Program-made: the position numbers and the translations under genes
Part shown: positions 9,189-20,061 of the stretch, one piece after another
Numbering within the stretch: the first letter of the stretch is position 1
Layout of the letters: the number at the start of each line of letters is the position of its first letter
NCBI RefSeq assembly: GCF_025449215.1
Contig: NZ_CP104900.1
Location: forward strand, 2,976,001 to 3,040,000
DNA from: Shewanella seohaensis
GTDB lineage: Bacteria > Pseudomonadota > Gammaproteobacteria > Enterobacterales > Shewanellaceae
Length of the DNA stretch: 64,000 nucleotides
Direction: 5' to 3'
The notes under the pieces: model-generated
What the model saw: only the letters and a program-made list of their open reading frames with translations
What the model was told of the DNA's origin: nothing
The model's database searches: none

Positions 9189-11945
9189 TTAGTCTTCGTC
9201 TTGCTCGTCGTCAAGCTCTTCGTCTTCATCTAATTCTTCTTCCAGTTCATCCTCTAAAGACTCTTCATGAACAGAGTCACCTTCAGCGACAACTGGGACG
9301 ATTGGCATACCGTTTTCATCCAGCTCGACTTCATCTTCGTCGCCTTGGATCTCATCGATACGTTGCAGACCAACTACTTTTTCGTCACTTGCGGTACGGA
9401 TAATGGTCACACCTTGAGTGTTACGGCCGATGATTGACACACCGTTCGCCGGCGTACGGACTAAGGTACCTTTATCGCTGATCAGCATGATTTCATCATT
9501 GCCGCCAACTTGTACCGCGCCAACAACCGCACCGTTACGCTCACTCACCTTGATCGATACCACACCTTTAGTCGCGCGGCTCTTCGATGGGTATTCAGAC
9601 AGTTCAGTACGTTTGCCATAGCCGTTTTCGGTCACGGTTAAGATAGCGCCATCGCCCTTAGGTACGATGAGAGACACCACTTTTTGACCTTCTTCAAGCT
9701 TGATACCGCGAACACCAGTCGCGCCGCGACCCATTGGACGCACACCCTTGAAGTTGATTTGTGGGTTGCCTTCTTCGTCCAGCACTGGGTTGCCGTTTTC
9801 ATCGAGCACGGCCACTTCTTCGCCTTCTTTAAAGCGAACCACTTTACCTTCGTTCGAGAACAACATGATCTCATCATCACCATTGGTGATATCGACACCG
9901 ATCAGTTGGTCACCGTCTTTCAGGTTCACGGCGATAATGCCATTAGCACGTGGGTTGCTGTAAGCTGTCAGCGCAGTTTTCTTCACGGTACCGTTAGAGG
10001 TCGCCATGATGATGTACTTATCTTCTGCGTATTCACGCACCGGTAGAATCGCAGTAATGCGTTCGCCATCGGACAGCGGCAGCAAGTTAACAATCGGACG
10101 ACCACGGGAAGTACGGCTCGCCAGCGGTAATTGATAGACCTTGAGCCAGTACATCTTACCGAAATCTGAGAAGCACAGAATGGTATCGTGAGTGTTGGCA
10201 ACCAGCAGTTTTTCAACGAAATCTTCGTCTTTCACCTTAGTTGCAGCTTTACCCTTACCACCACGGCGCTGGGCTTGGTAATCGCTCAGCGGTTGGTATT
10301 TGGCGTAACCTAAGTGTGACAGGGTCACAACCACGTCTTCTTCGTTGATTAAGTCTTCAAGACTCATATCAATTTCATTGGCGTTGATGACAGTACGGCG
10401 AGCATCACCGTATTCAGCCAGAATTTCTTCTAACTCTTCTTTGATCACTTCCATCAAACGCTCAGGGCTGCGCAGAATAAACAGCAGACCCGCGATGAAC
10501 TCGAGCAACTCTTCGTATTCGGCGATGATCTTATCGTGCTCAAGACCAGTTAAACGGTGTAAACGCAGCTCTAGAATCGCCTGAGCCTGTTGCTCAGTCA
10601 GGTAATATAAGCCATCACGGATACCGAATTCTGGCTCTAACCATTCTGGACGCGCCGCATCGTCACCCGCTTTTTCAAGCATGCCCTGTACATTGCCAAG
10701 TGCCCAACCTTGCTCAACCAGTTTCACTTTAGCTTCGGCTGGTGTCGGCGATGCCTTGATCAGCGCGATAATAGGGTCGATATTAGCCAGCGCAATGGCT
10801 AGTGCTTCAAGGATATGGGCACGATCACGGGCTTTACGCAATTCAAATACTGTACGACGCGTTACCACTTCACGACGGTGAAGAATAAAGCATTCCAGCA
10901 TCTCTTTAAGGTTGAATAGCTTAGGTTGACCATTGGTCAACGCCACCATGTTGATACCGAAAGAACATTGCATTTGTGTTTGGGCATAGAGGTTGTTCAG
11001 GACAACTTCACCCACTTCGCCGCGTTTAATTTCGATAACGATGCGCATACCGTCTTTATCAGACTCATCGCGCAGACCGCTAATGCCTTCAATCTTCTTA
11101 TCTTTGACTAACTCGGCGATTTTCTCGATGAGTTTCGCTTTGTTAACCTGATAAGGGATCTCGGTAACGATAATGCGTTCACGACCATTATCTTCGGTTT
11201 CGACTTCAGCCAGCGCGCGCATAACGGCGCGGCCACGGCCCGTCTTATACGCATCGATAATGCCTTTACGGCCATTGATAATCGCCGCCGTTGGGAAGTC
11301 TGGACCTGGAATATGTTCCATCAACTGTTCGATAGACAGCGCAGGATCGGCGATCAGCGCTAAACAGCCCTTAACGACTTCGGTTAAGTTATGGGGCGGA
11401 ATGTTAGTCGCCATACCGACCGCAATACCCGATGAACCGTTGATTAACAGGTTAGGGACACGTGTCGGTAATACAGCAGGAATTTGTTCTGTGCCATCGT
11501 AGTTGGGCACATAGTCAACGGTTTCTTTTTCAAGATCGGCGAGGAGCTGGTGCGCTAACTTATCCATACGAATTTCGGTATAACGCATAGCCGCTGCGGA
11601 GTCACCATCGACCGAACCAAAGTTACCCTGGCCATCGACTAAGGTGTAACGCAGAGAGAAAGGCTGCGCCATACGCACGATAGTGTCATACACCGCCGAG
11701 TCGCCATGGGGGTGATATTTACCTATCACGTCACCGACAACACGTGCCGACTTCTTGTAAGGCTTGTTCCAATCGTTCTTCAATTCACTCATGGCAAACA
11801 GCACGCGGCGATGCACAGGCTTAAGGCCATCACGCACGTCTGGTAATGCACGTCCCACGATCACGCTCATGGCGTAATCAAGGTATGAATTCTTTAATTC
11901 GTCTTCAATATTAATTGGTGAAATAGATGAAGCCAGATCAGTCAT
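9189..11945 (-). CDS. gyrA: DNA gyrase subunit A
   Basis: A subunit of the type II topoisomerase that introduces negative supercoils. I start at ATG 11945 ([18 protein letters not shown], aligning with E. coli MSDLAREITPVNIEEELK), giving 918 aa. The catalytic tyrosine is in [11 protein letters not shown] (about 122). The quinolone-resistance region reads [11 protein letters not shown], i.e. Ser83 and Asp87 (E. coli numbering) are wild type. The GyrA box QRRGGKGK and six C-terminal blades follow. Blade 4 carries an insert of about 30 residues ([15 protein letters not shown]) absent from E. coli. The tail is very acidic (repeated E, D). The gene diverges from ubiG. Confidence 0.97.
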   Translation of the reverse strand: MTDLASSISPINIEDELKNSYLDYAMSVIVGRALPDVRDGLKPVHRRVLFAMSELKNDWNKPYKKSARVVGDVIGKYHPHGDSAVYDTIVRMAQPFSLRYTLVDGQGNFGSVDGDSAAAMRYTEIRMDKLAHQLLADLEKETVDYVPNYDGTEQIPAVLPTRVPNLLINGSSGIAVGMATNIPPHNLTEVVKGCLALIADPALSIEQLMEHIPGPDFPTAAIINGRKGIIDAYKTGRGRAVMRALAEVETEDNGRERIIVTEIPYQVNKAKLIEKIAELVKDKKIEGISGLRDESDKDGMRIVIEIKRGEVGEVVLNNLYAQTQMQCSFGINMVALTNGQPKLFNLKEMLECFILHRREVVTRRTVFELRKARDRAHILEALAIALANIDPIIALIKASPTPAEAKVKLVEQGWALGNVQGMLEKAGDDAARPEWLEPEFGIRDGLYYLTEQQAQAILELRLHRLTGLEHDKIIAEYEELLEFIAGLLFILRSPERLMEVIKEELEEILAEYGDARRTVINANEIDMSLEDLINEEDVVVTLSHLGYAKYQPLSDYQAQRRGGKGKAATKVKDEDFVEKLLVANTHDTILCFSDFGKMYWLKVYQLPLASRTSRGRPIVNLLPLSDGERITAILPVREYAEDKYIIMATSNGTVKKTALTAYSNPRANGIIAVNLKDGDQLIGVDITNGDDEIMLFSNEGKVVRFKEGEEVAVLDENGNPVLDEEGNPQINFKGVRPMGRGATGVRGIKLEEGQKVVSLIVPKGDGAILTVTENGYGKRTELSEYPSKSRATKGVVSIKVSERNGAVVGAVQVGGNDEIMLISDKGTLVRTPANGVSIIGRNTQGVTIIRTASDEKVVGLQRIDEIQGDEDEVELDENGMPIVPVVAEGDSVHEESLEDELEEELDEDEELDDEQDED

Positions 11946-12054
11946 AAACTGCTCGATCCCCTGAAAATTAGCCGACAACGTATAATCCGTATCATTGAGC
12001 GGCCCAAAAACGTGATTTGGCATTCTAACACAGTTATTTAATGTCGCCAGACCT

Positions 12055-12077
12055 ATCCTTCGTGAATTGCGAAGGAT
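12055..12077. other. Inverted repeat in the gyrA leader
   Basis: ATCCTTCG and CGAAGGAT form a perfect 8-bp stem with a 7-nt loop, about 110 bp upstream of the gyrA start in the 385-bp gyrA/ubiG divergent region. It may be an operator or leader hairpin. The rest of that region shows no gene and no other clear site. Confidence 0.45.
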
Positions 12078-12210
12078 GTGGCTTAATAGATGAAAACACT
12101 GTCAATTTGCCCTTTTAAACCCGATAAAATCCGTTGTTAATGGCGAAATTGAGGCCAAGACTTGATTAATATCCGAGCAGAAAAACCGCTCTGCTTCACA
12201 AAGTGTTTAA

Positions 12211-13041
<831 letters not shown>

Positions 13042-13042
13042 G

Positions 13043-13717
13043 ATGAGCTTAGCTGAGGTTAAAGGGGTCTTATTCGACCTTGACGGTACCCTGGCCGATA
13101 CCGCGCCGGATCTGGTTCAAGCCCTTAACCTCAGTTTGTCTGATGTCGGTATCGCGGCAAAACCTTTAGCAGACATGCGTAGCGCCGCCTCCCATGGCAG
13201 CTTTGCCTTAGTCGATGCGGCGATTCCCGGCGCGGATGACGCTCTGCGCACTCAAGTACAGCAAGGACTCCTCGCACACTATCAAAGGATCAATGGCGAC
13301 CATTGCCAGTTGTTTGATGGTATCGCTCCCCTGCTCGATTGGCTCGAGTTATGCCGTGTGCCATTTGGGGTGATCACGAATAAACCCGCCCGCTTTACAC
13401 GCCCTCTATTACATAAACTTAAGCTCAGCTCGCGTATGCCAGTGATGATCAGTGGCGATTCGACTCGTTACCCTAAGCCTCACACCGCACCTATGCTATT
13501 GGGCGCGCAGCAGCTGCAGTGCCAGCCACAGCAAATACTCTATTTAGGTGATGCTGAGCGGGATTTACTCGCGGCCCAAGCGGCTGGCATGCTTGGCGGT
13601 GTGGCGTTGTGGGGATATTTAGGTGAGGCCGATACACCCGATGCATGGCCTGCCTATGCGCAGTTTAACTCACCATCGAGTTTGCATTCGGCCTTAAGCC
13701 AAGCATTGGCCAAATAG
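13043..13717 (+). CDS. HAD-family phosphatase (Gph-like; possible MurNAc-6-phosphate phosphatase MupP)
   Basis: The 224-aa haloacid dehalogenase superfamily phosphatase has the nucleophile motif LFDLDGTLADT (Asp about 12 and 14), motif II in GVITNKPARFT, a motif III lysine near SGDSTRYPKP and motif IV YLGDAERDLLAA. It is usually annotated as phosphoglycolate phosphatase. The gene abuts ubiG (1 bp gap), as mupP does in Pseudomonas, where MupP dephosphorylates MurNAc-6-phosphate in cell-wall recycling. That role here is inferred from position only. No partner recycling genes (amgK, murU) are in the window. Confidence 0.8.
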   Translation: MSLAEVKGVLFDLDGTLADTAPDLVQALNLSLSDVGIAAKPLADMRSAASHGSFALVDAAIPGADDALRTQVQQGLLAHYQRINGDHCQLFDGIAPLLDWLELCRVPFGVITNKPARFTRPLLHKLKLSSRMPVMISGDSTRYPKPHTAPMLLGAQQLQCQPQQILYLGDAERDLLAAQAAGMLGGVALWGYLGEADTPDAWPAYAQFNSPSSLHSALSQALAK

Positions 13718-14002
13718 CGGTAACGGATTGACCAAGGTTAACGGCCCAACCGAATCCGATTAACGGCGAAATAATGCGCCCTTCGCTGGTAATGCAATTT
13801 AGGTTAAGGGTCAATCCTTGCGATCGCGATCGCTGCTTATTTTAGCGATCGATCACACTGTGAAATTTGCACAAAAAAACGTCATCAATGTCGCACGCTA
13901 ATCTCAATTTGAGCTTCTGGGTTAGTCATCACTAACGCTTTTCTTTATCCTCAAGATATCCACAAGATACCCCCTGAATTGAGACTTGCAAATAGCGTCA
14001 AA

Positions 14003-14018
14003 CCTCACTATCTTGTAT
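14003..14018 (+). promoter_or_regulatory. NrdR box 1 (upstream, weaker)
   Basis: CCTCACTATCTTGTAT matches the NrdR consensus acaCwAtATaTwGtgt at 11 of 16 positions. It starts exactly 31 bp before box 2, the three-helical-turn spacing described for NrdR box pairs. Confidence 0.7.
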
Positions 14019-14033
14019 CTCAGATTATTTAAA

Positions 14034-14049
14034 ACACCATATCTTGTGT
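14034..14049 (+). promoter_or_regulatory. NrdR box 2 (strong)
   Basis: ACACCATATCTTGTGT matches the NrdR consensus at all but two positions. It lies 155 bp before the nrdA start. NrdR binds paired boxes as an ATP/dATP-sensing repressor of ribonucleotide reductase genes, so nrdAB and yfaE are probably under its control. Confidence 0.8.
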
Positions 14050-14204
14050 ATAGGTAGCAATCAGACACACTAGAAGTTCCCCGTTAAATCGACTATCTCC
14101 TGCATAGTCAGCAGTATTAAGGGTTTTCAGGTTGATTGTTTTACAAGGAAACGTACGGTGACTTAGTTCACCTGAACAGATATCAGAACCAAGGCCTCTC
14201 TTCA

Positions 14205-16493
14205 ATGAATAGCAATATGACAGTCACAAAACGCTGTGGTGCACGTGAGACAATCGATCTCGACAAGATACACCGCGTAATTACTTGGGCAGCCAAGGGA
14301 TTAAAAAACGTTTCTGTTTCTGAAGTTGAACTTCGCACGCATTTACAGTTTTTCGACGGGATCCCAACCGAAGCTATCCACGAAACGATCATCAAATCTG
14401 CGGCGGATTTAATTTCCCCAGAATCACCGGATTATCAGTTTCTGGCTGCGCGCTTAGCCGTATTCCATTTACGTAAGAAGGCCTTTGGTCAGTTCGAGCC
14501 GCCAAAGTTATACGACCATGTGACTAAACTGGTTGAGCTTGGTAAGTATGATATGCATATTCTGCAGGATTACACCCGCGAAGAACTCGATATCATGGAT
14601 ACCTATATCGACCATTGGCGCGATATGAACTTCTCCTACGCGGCGGTAAAACAGCTCGAAGGTAAGTATCTGGTACAAAACCGTGTGACCCACGAGATCT
14701 ACGAGAGCGCCCAGTTCCTCTATATTCTGGTGGCGGCCTGCTTGTTTGCCCGTTATCCAAAAGAAACGCGCCTGCAATACGTTAAAGATTTTTACGACGC
14801 GGTATCGACCTTTAAGATTTCTCTGCCCACGCCAATCATGGCGGGTGTACGTACGCCAACGCGTCAATTCAGTTCATGCGTTCTGATTGAATGTGGCGAC
14901 AGCTTAGATTCTATCAACGCGACCGCCTCTTCTATCGTGAAGTATGTCAGCCAACGCGCAGGTATCGGTATCAACGCCGGTCGTATCCGTGCACTAGGTA
15001 GCCCAATCCGTGGCGGCGAAGCCTTCCACACGGGTTGCTTACCTTTCTACAAGTATTTCCAAACGGCGGTTAAGTCTTGCTCGCAAGGCGGCGTTCGTGG
15101 TGGTGCTGCGACCCTCTTCTACCCTATTTGGCACTTAGAAGTGGAATCCCTGCTGGTACTGAAAAACAACCGCGGTGTCGAAGATAACCGTATTCGCCAC
15201 TTAGACTACGGCGTACAGCTCAACAAGCTGATGTATCAACGTCTGATCAAAGGCGAAAACATCAGCCTGTTCAGCCCATCAGACGTGCCAGGTCTTTACG
15301 ATGCCTTCTTCGAAGATCAAGACGAATTCGAACGTCTGTACCTGCAATATGAGCAAGACAGCAGTATTCGTAAGAAGACATTGAAAGCAGTTGAACTGTT
15401 CTCATTGATGATGCAAGAGCGTGCTTCAACGGGCCGTATCTACATCCAAAACGTCGACCACTGTAACACCCACAGTCCGTTCGACTCGAAAGTCGCTCCG
15501 ATCAGACAATCTAACCTTTGTCTTGAAATCGCGTTGCCGACCAAGCCATTGAACAACATTGACGATCCAAACGGTGAAATCGCGCTCTGTACACTGTCAG
15601 CATTAAACTTAGGTGCGATCAAAAACTTAGCCGAGCTTGAACCATTAGCCGATTTAGCGGTACGTGCACTGGATAACCTACTGGATTACCAAGATTATCC
15701 AATCAAAGCGGCTGAAATTTCATCGATGAACCGTCGTACCTTAGGTATTGGTGTTATCAACTTCGCTAACTACTTAGCGAAGAATGGCATGAAGTACTCC
15801 GATGGTAGCGCGAACAACCTGACTCACAAGACCTTTGAAGCGATTCAATTCTATCTGCTTAAGGCGTCAATGAATCTGGCAAAAGAGCAAGGTGCGTGCC
15901 CATTATTTAATGAGACCACTTACGCCCAAGGTATTTTACCTATCGATACCTACAAACGTGATTTAGATAAGATTTGCAGCGAGCCATTGCATTTAGACTG
16001 GGAAACACTGCGCCAAGACATCAAACAGCACGGTTTACGTAACTCGACCCTGTCTGCGCTGATGCCGTCTGAAACGTCATCACAGATCTCAAACGCGACT
16101 AACGGTATCGAACCTCCACGCGGTTTGATCAGTGTGAAAGCCAGTAAAGATGGCCAGTTAAAGCAAGTGGTGCCTGATTTTGATGAGCTGAAATACAACT
16201 ACGAGCTGCTATGGCAAATGCCAAGCAACGAAGGTTACTTACAGCTCGTGGGTATCATGCAAAAATTCGTTGACCAAGCAATTTCGGCCAACACTAACTA
16301 TGACCCAACGCGTTTCGAAGGCCGTAAGGTTCCGATGCAGACTCTGCTGAAAGACTTACTCAATGCCTATAAGTTAGGTGTAAAAACGCTGTACTACCAT
16401 AACACTCGCGATGGTGCATCGGATCAACACGATGACATTACCAACATAGAGAAAGAAGATGACGGCTGTGCTGGCGGCGCCTGCAAAATCTAA
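14205..16493 (+). CDS. nrdA: Ribonucleoside-diphosphate reductase class Ia, alpha subunit
   Basis: Catalytic subunit reducing NDPs to dNDPs aerobically. I start at ATG 14205 (MNSNMTVTKRCGARETIDLDKIHRV), which aligns with the E. coli N-terminus and gives 762 aa. The N-terminal ATP cone (VTKRCG...LDKIHRVITWAAKGL) senses ATP/dATP. Active-site residues are visible: the disulfide Cys in FSSCVLIECGD, Asn-Cys-Glu in RQSNLCLEIALP and the second Cys in GEIALCTLSALN. The C-terminal redox pair is in DDGCAGGACKI. nrdB follows 61 bp later. Confidence 0.97.
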   Translation: MNSNMTVTKRCGARETIDLDKIHRVITWAAKGLKNVSVSEVELRTHLQFFDGIPTEAIHETIIKSAADLISPESPDYQFLAARLAVFHLRKKAFGQFEPPKLYDHVTKLVELGKYDMHILQDYTREELDIMDTYIDHWRDMNFSYAAVKQLEGKYLVQNRVTHEIYESAQFLYILVAACLFARYPKETRLQYVKDFYDAVSTFKISLPTPIMAGVRTPTRQFSSCVLIECGDSLDSINATASSIVKYVSQRAGIGINAGRIRALGSPIRGGEAFHTGCLPFYKYFQTAVKSCSQGGVRGGAATLFYPIWHLEVESLLVLKNNRGVEDNRIRHLDYGVQLNKLMYQRLIKGENISLFSPSDVPGLYDAFFEDQDEFERLYLQYEQDSSIRKKTLKAVELFSLMMQERASTGRIYIQNVDHCNTHSPFDSKVAPIRQSNLCLEIALPTKPLNNIDDPNGEIALCTLSALNLGAIKNLAELEPLADLAVRALDNLLDYQDYPIKAAEISSMNRRTLGIGVINFANYLAKNGMKYSDGSANNLTHKTFEAIQFYLLKASMNLAKEQGACPLFNETTYAQGILPIDTYKRDLDKICSEPLHLDWETLRQDIKQHGLRNSTLSALMPSETSSQISNATNGIEPPRGLISVKASKDGQLKQVVPDFDELKYNYELLWQMPSNEGYLQLVGIMQKFVDQAISANTNYDPTRFEGRKVPMQTLLKDLLNAYKLGVKTLYYHNTRDGASDQHDDITNIEKEDDGCAGGACKI

Positions 16494-16512
16494 TCTTCAA
16501 TGTTAACGGTTG

Positions 16513-16533
16513 CGGGATCCCTTTGGGATCCCG
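16513..16533 (+). other. Hairpin between nrdA and nrdB
   Basis: CGGGATCCC, TTT loop, CGGGATCCC in inverse form a perfect 9-bp stem 19 bp after the nrdA stop. No T run follows, so it is not a standard terminator; it may stabilise the nrdA message or tune nrdB expression. Confidence 0.6.
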
Positions 16534-16554
16534 ACTTATTGGAATACTCGTACC

Positions 16555-17685
16555 ATGACCTACTCTACTTTTTGCCAAACACCCAACGATGCTACCCGTG
16601 AACCTATGTTCTTCGGACAATCGGTTAACGTCGCTCGTTATGACCAACAAAAATATGAAGTGTTTGAAAAACTGATTGAAAAGCAGTTGTCTTTCTTCTG
16701 GCGCCCAGAAGAAGTTGACGTGAGCCGCGATAAAATCGATTACAACTCACTGCCAGATCATGAAAAGCATATTTTTATTTCGAACCTGAAATACCAAACG
16801 CTGCTCGACTCTATCCAAGGCCGCTCGCCTAACGTGGCATTTCTGCCCTTAGTGTCGCTGCCCGAATTAGAAACTTGGATTGAGACTTGGTCTTTCTCCG
16901 AGACCATCCACTCGCGCTCATACACGCACATTATTCGCAATATCGTGAACGATCCTTCAGTGATTTTTGACGATATCGTGGTGAATCAAGAGATCCTGCG
17001 CCGCGCGACTGACATTGCCGAATATTACGATCACTTAATTAAACTCACGCAGGTTTACCACCTGTTAGGTGAAGGCACCCATGTGATCGATGGCGAGCCA
17101 GTCGAAGTCAACACTCGCACGCTAAAGAAAGCGCTGTACCTGTGCATGATGTCAGTTAACGCCCTCGAAGCGATTCGCTTCTACGTTAGTTTTGCCTGCT
17201 CATTCGCATTTGCTGAGCGTAAGCTTATGGAAGGTAACGCGAAAATTATTCGTCTTATCGCCCGTGACGAAGCGCTGCACTTAAACAGCACCCAGCATAT
17301 CTTAACCATTATGCAGGGCGGCAAAGATGATCCTGAAATGGCCGAAATTGCTGTGGAATGCCAACAGGAAGCGTACAACCTGTTCCTCAAGGCCGCCGAG
17401 CAAGAAAAAGAATGGGCAAAATACCTGTTCAAAGACGGCTCAATGATCGGTCTCAACGAGCAGATCCTCTGCCAATACGTTGAGTACATCACTAACCAAC
17501 GGATGAAGTCAGTTAACTTGCCACTGCCTTATGCCGAGCAGTCTAACCCACTGCCTTGGATGAAGAACTGGTTAGAAAGTGATGCAGTACAAGTGGCGCC
17601 GCAGGAAGTCGAAGTGTCATCTTATCTTGTCGGTCAAATCGATTCGGCCGTCGACAGTGATGAATTCCTCGATTTCGATCTCTAA
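16555..17685 (+). CDS. nrdB: Ribonucleoside-diphosphate reductase class Ia, beta subunit
   Basis: Radical-generating subunit with a diferric-tyrosyl cofactor. I start at ATG 16555 ([22 protein letters not shown]), aligned with the E. coli start, giving 376 aa. The iron ligands and radical tyrosine are visible in [17 protein letters not shown] (Tyr about 122), the glutamates in [29 protein letters not shown] and the ligands in [12 protein letters not shown]. The C-terminus [22 protein letters not shown] holds the peptide that binds the alpha subunit. The ribosome site is weak (TTGGAATAC), which fits coupling to nrdA. Confidence 0.97.
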   Translation: MTYSTFCQTPNDATREPMFFGQSVNVARYDQQKYEVFEKLIEKQLSFFWRPEEVDVSRDKIDYNSLPDHEKHIFISNLKYQTLLDSIQGRSPNVAFLPLVSLPELETWIETWSFSETIHSRSYTHIIRNIVNDPSVIFDDIVVNQEILRRATDIAEYYDHLIKLTQVYHLLGEGTHVIDGEPVEVNTRTLKKALYLCMMSVNALEAIRFYVSFACSFAFAERKLMEGNAKIIRLIARDEALHLNSTQHILTIMQGGKDDPEMAEIAVECQQEAYNLFLKAAEQEKEWAKYLFKDGSMIGLNEQILCQYVEYITNQRMKSVNLPLPYAEQSNPLPWMKNWLESDAVQVAPQEVEVSSYLVGQIDSAVDSDEFLDFDL

Positions 17686-17701
17686 CGGGATTTGATTGCT
17701 T

Positions 17702-18112
17702 ATGGCTAAATCGAACCTACTGTTAAACAACCCCTTTGCCAAGGCGCCCATTGTGCGCCTTCAAGGGCAACCTGTGCTGCTGTTTACCGAGCAGCACAAT
17801 TCGTTGTTGCAAGCACTCGAAGCCAAAAAAGTGACCATTTTCTCTGAGTGCCGCAGTGGTTTTTGCGGCGCTTGCAAGACCCGCATTATTAGCGGCAGTG
17901 TCAGCTATTTAACCGAGCCTTTGGCCGAGCTTAATGCCGACGAATGTCTGCCCTGCTGCTGTATTCCTAGCGAAGATTTAGAACTCGATTTATCCCCCGA
18001 AGGTGCTGCAGTGGTGACCTATGCTTACGGTAACAGTCGCGCCCAAACCCCATCGACGCGTAAAACCGCCAATCTCAAAGCTGTGCCACAGCAAGAAGTG
18101 GTCGAAGACTAG
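17702..18112 (+). CDS. yfaE: 2Fe-2S ferredoxin YfaE, diferric-tyrosyl cofactor maintenance
   Basis: Plant-type ferredoxin that supplies electrons to regenerate the NrdB cofactor. I start at ATG 17702, two codons inside a TTG-initiated frame; the product has 136 aa. The cluster motif is CRSGFCGACKTR (about 51-62) plus the distal CLPCCC (about 89-94). About 30 residues after the fold (RAQTPSTRKTANLKAVPQQ) extend beyond the E. coli protein (84 aa) and look disordered. Its position 16 bp after nrdB matches the nrdA-nrdB-yfaE operon of enterobacteria. Confidence 0.92.
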   Translation: MAKSNLLLNNPFAKAPIVRLQGQPVLLFTEQHNSLLQALEAKKVTIFSECRSGFCGACKTRIISGSVSYLTEPLAELNADECLPCCCIPSEDLELDLSPEGAAVVTYAYGNSRAQTPSTRKTANLKAVPQQEVVED

Positions 18113-18303
18113 CAGAGTCGTTTGCTACGGATTCGTATTGACGAATATCTCCCTGCATAACACCCACTGATAAGTAAAAGACAACATCTTTGCGGCTTCC
18201 CAAACGCTTTACCATTCGTCCTTGTTCGCTTGCCAAAAGATCATTATGTTATTGCTTTCCACTTACTTTATATTAGGTGGACCAGTTTATACCAAGGAGA
18301 GCT

Positions 18304-18759
18304 ATGGATAAGTTAATCGCAATCAGCTTGCTGCTTGTGTCAATGAGTGCATTTTCGAGTGAAGATAACCTCGTTGCCGAGATGAAAGACATGGATAGTA
18401 AGGTATTTGATTCATTTAATCGTTGTGCTGATGAGCAACAACTCAAGCTGCATGAAAGTTACTTTGCAGATAAGGTCGAGTTTTACCATGACAATGGTGG
18501 TGTCACTTGGAACCGCCAATCGATGATCAACAACACTAAAAACTATGCCTGCGGTAAATACACCCGCTCACTGGTTGAAGAGAGCTTTCAAGCCTATCCC
18601 ATCAAGGACTTTGGCGCGATAACTGAGGGCGTACATAAATTTTGCAGCAAAGAAACAGGCAGTTGTGACGGCAAAGCCAAATTTCTAATGGTCTGGCAAC
18701 ACGCCAATGGTCAGTGGCAAGTCACGCGGGTGGTAAGTTATGGGCATTTACCCAACTAA
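18304..18759 (+). CDS. Exported SnoaL/NTF2-like (DUF4440) protein
   Basis: I start at ATG 18304, where AAGGAG lies 6 nt upstream, giving 151 aa. Residues 1-18 form a signal peptide (KLIAISLLLVSMSAFS). The rest is an NTF2-like alpha-beta cone fold: the helix EMKDMDSKVFDSFNRCADEQQLKLHESYFADKV, then FYHDNGGVTWNRQSMINNTKN and the strand FLMVWQHANGQWQVTRVVSYGH. The cysteines in NRCAD, YACG, KFCS and GSCDG fit an oxidising periplasm. The substrate is unknown. The gene stands alone, with the IS element 45 bp downstream. Confidence 0.75.
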   Translation: MDKLIAISLLLVSMSAFSSEDNLVAEMKDMDSKVFDSFNRCADEQQLKLHESYFADKVEFYHDNGGVTWNRQSMINNTKNYACGKYTRSLVEESFQAYPIKDFGAITEGVHKFCSKETGSCDGKAKFLMVWQHANGQWQVTRVVSYGHLPN

Positions 18760-18800
18760 GCAGATAGCCCACTCATATAGATAAGCGTTTATCTTCATAT

Positions 18801-18803
18801 CAA
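18801..18803. repeat. Target-site duplication, left (CAA)
   Basis: CAA directly precedes the IS left end and is repeated directly after the right end at 20103-20105. A 3-bp duplication is usual for IS3-family elements. Confidence 0.8.
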
Positions 18804-18832
18804 TGTCTCGTCCTAAGATAGGTTGACAGTTT

Positions 18833-19636
18833 TTAGGCCAGCTCCAGTAGCTGGCCTTTTCTATTGTGCACCTGATTAGGGGTTGCCATATTCAAACTCA
18901 GATGCGGTCTCATATCGTTGTATATTGCTATCGATTCTCTAACAAGTATTTTCAGCTCCGCAAATGTCCTACATCGGTGCAGTAAAAACTCCTGCTTCAG
19001 TATGCCATTCACTCTTTCTGCTAATGCATTTTGGTAGCAATCATAACCATCCGTCATTGACGGCTGGATTTGGCTCGCCTGAAGCGCATTCTGATAAACA
19101 GCTGAGCAGTACTGTAAACCTCTGTCTGAGTGATGCACCGCGTTGCCGATATAGCGTTTATCTTTGATGGCCATTTTTAACGCTTTCACCACACTCTCGG
19201 CTTTCATGTCTTTACTCACGTGATGACCGACTATCTTACGCGAACTCGCATCGGTGACCAGTGACAGGTAGTGCACACCTTGGTCTGACTCAAGATAGGT
19301 GATATCACTGACCAGTACATGCCCTGCATCATGCAGTCCTTCCTCTTTCAGCAGATTAGGATGCTTCTTCATCCAGTGTTTGCTGAACGTGGTTTTTGTG
19401 TAGCTTTTCTTTGGTTTAAGCAGTAAACCTTCACTTCTCAAATAGGTAAAGAACCCATCTCGCCCGAGTTTAATATCGTGCTCAACCAGCCTGGATTTTA
19501 TCAACGTGTAGAGCTTACGGGCCCCTAACCTTGGCATATATTTACGCCAGTACTGGACCCAGTCTTGGATGACCGATAGCTCAGCTCTACGACTTTCCAT
19601 TCGAGCAACTGCCTGATAAATACCTTGCCTCGACAT
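18833..19636 (-). CDS. IS3-family transposase OrfB (DDE integrase core)
   Basis: The 267-aa product, read from the first ATG, has an N-terminal HTH_21-like segment (WRKYMPRLGARKLYTLI) and an rve integrase core with the DDE residues in VSDITYLE (about 111), HHSDRGLQY (about 170) and ALAERVNGILKQEF (about 207). The true product is probably an OrfAB fusion. The frame is open upstream of this ATG as INLAAACRAAG, typical of IS3 OrfB, and an A4G slippery site lies at 19681-19685 on the minus strand near the orfA end. Confidence 0.92.
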   Translation of the reverse strand: MSRQGIYQAVARMESRRAELSVIQDWVQYWRKYMPRLGARKLYTLIKSRLVEHDIKLGRDGFFTYLRSEGLLLKPKKSYTKTTFSKHWMKKHPNLLKEEGLHDAGHVLVSDITYLESDQGVHYLSLVTDASSRKIVGHHVSKDMKAESVVKALKMAIKDKRYIGNAVHHSDRGLQYCSAVYQNALQASQIQPSMTDGYDCYQNALAERVNGILKQEFLLHRCRTFAELKILVRESIAIYNDMRPHLSLNMATPNQVHNRKGQLLELA

Positions 19637-19665
19637 ACCCGCAGCACGACATGCGGCAGCGAGGT

Positions 19666-20061
19666 TTATTTCTCCGTTGCCTTTTGCTTGCCAGATGTAC
19701 CGGATAAGTACTTTTTTCTGAGGCCTGCTCCATATTCATTGTCCATGATATCAACCATGCCATTGAGGATTTGGTTACGCAGTTTCTCTTCTGCTAACTC
19801 ACGTTCAAGGCGCTTGATCGTTTCGGCAGGGGTTTCTTTTGACTTAGGCATAAGGGGATGCTGAAAAGGTTTCGACCAATCGAGTCTACCATGTTTTCTA
19901 AGCCAAACGAGTACCGTTGAACGGCCTTGAATACCAAAATGGGCTTGGGCTTGTTTGTACGTCATTTCGCCTTTTTCAACACGCTCTACAACGCCTAATT
20001 TAAAGGCTAAGGTGTAATCTCGTTGTGTGCGCTTACGGCTTGAGTTAATTGATGTTGTCAT
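19666..20061 (-). CDS. IS3-family transposase OrfA (helix-turn-helix)
   Basis: The 131-aa product has a basic N-terminus and a HTH_28/Tnp_1 fold (YTLAFKLGVVERVEKGEMTYKQAQAHFGIQGRSTVLVWLRKHG) that binds the terminal repeats. A leucine-zipper-like helix follows (ETIKRLERELAEEKLRNQILNGMVDIM) for multimerisation. It overlaps the extended orfB frame; -1 slippage on AAAAG near its end would make the OrfAB transposase. Confidence 0.9.
   Translation of the reverse strand: MTTSINSSRKRTQRDYTLAFKLGVVERVEKGEMTYKQAQAHFGIQGRSTVLVWLRKHGRLDWSKPFQHPLMPKSKETPAETIKRLERELAEEKLRNQILNGMVDIMDNEYGAGLRKKYLSGTSGKQKATEK

Larger units (their letters stand above)
13718..14204. other. nrdA promoter region
   Basis: A 487-bp region without a gene. 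It holds an inverted repeat (CGATCGCT / AGCGATCG, 9-nt loop, 13827-13851) among several GATCG repeats, a near-DnaA box around 13957 (ATATCCACA, 8 of 9 to TTATCCACA) and two NrdR-type boxes listed separately. Long upstream control regions are known for nrdAB in gammaproteobacteria. Confidence 0.55.

Noticed and set aside
9700-10216. Open frames on both strands within gyrA
   Set aside because: They are shadows of the gyrA codon pattern; the real frame shows conserved residues throughout.
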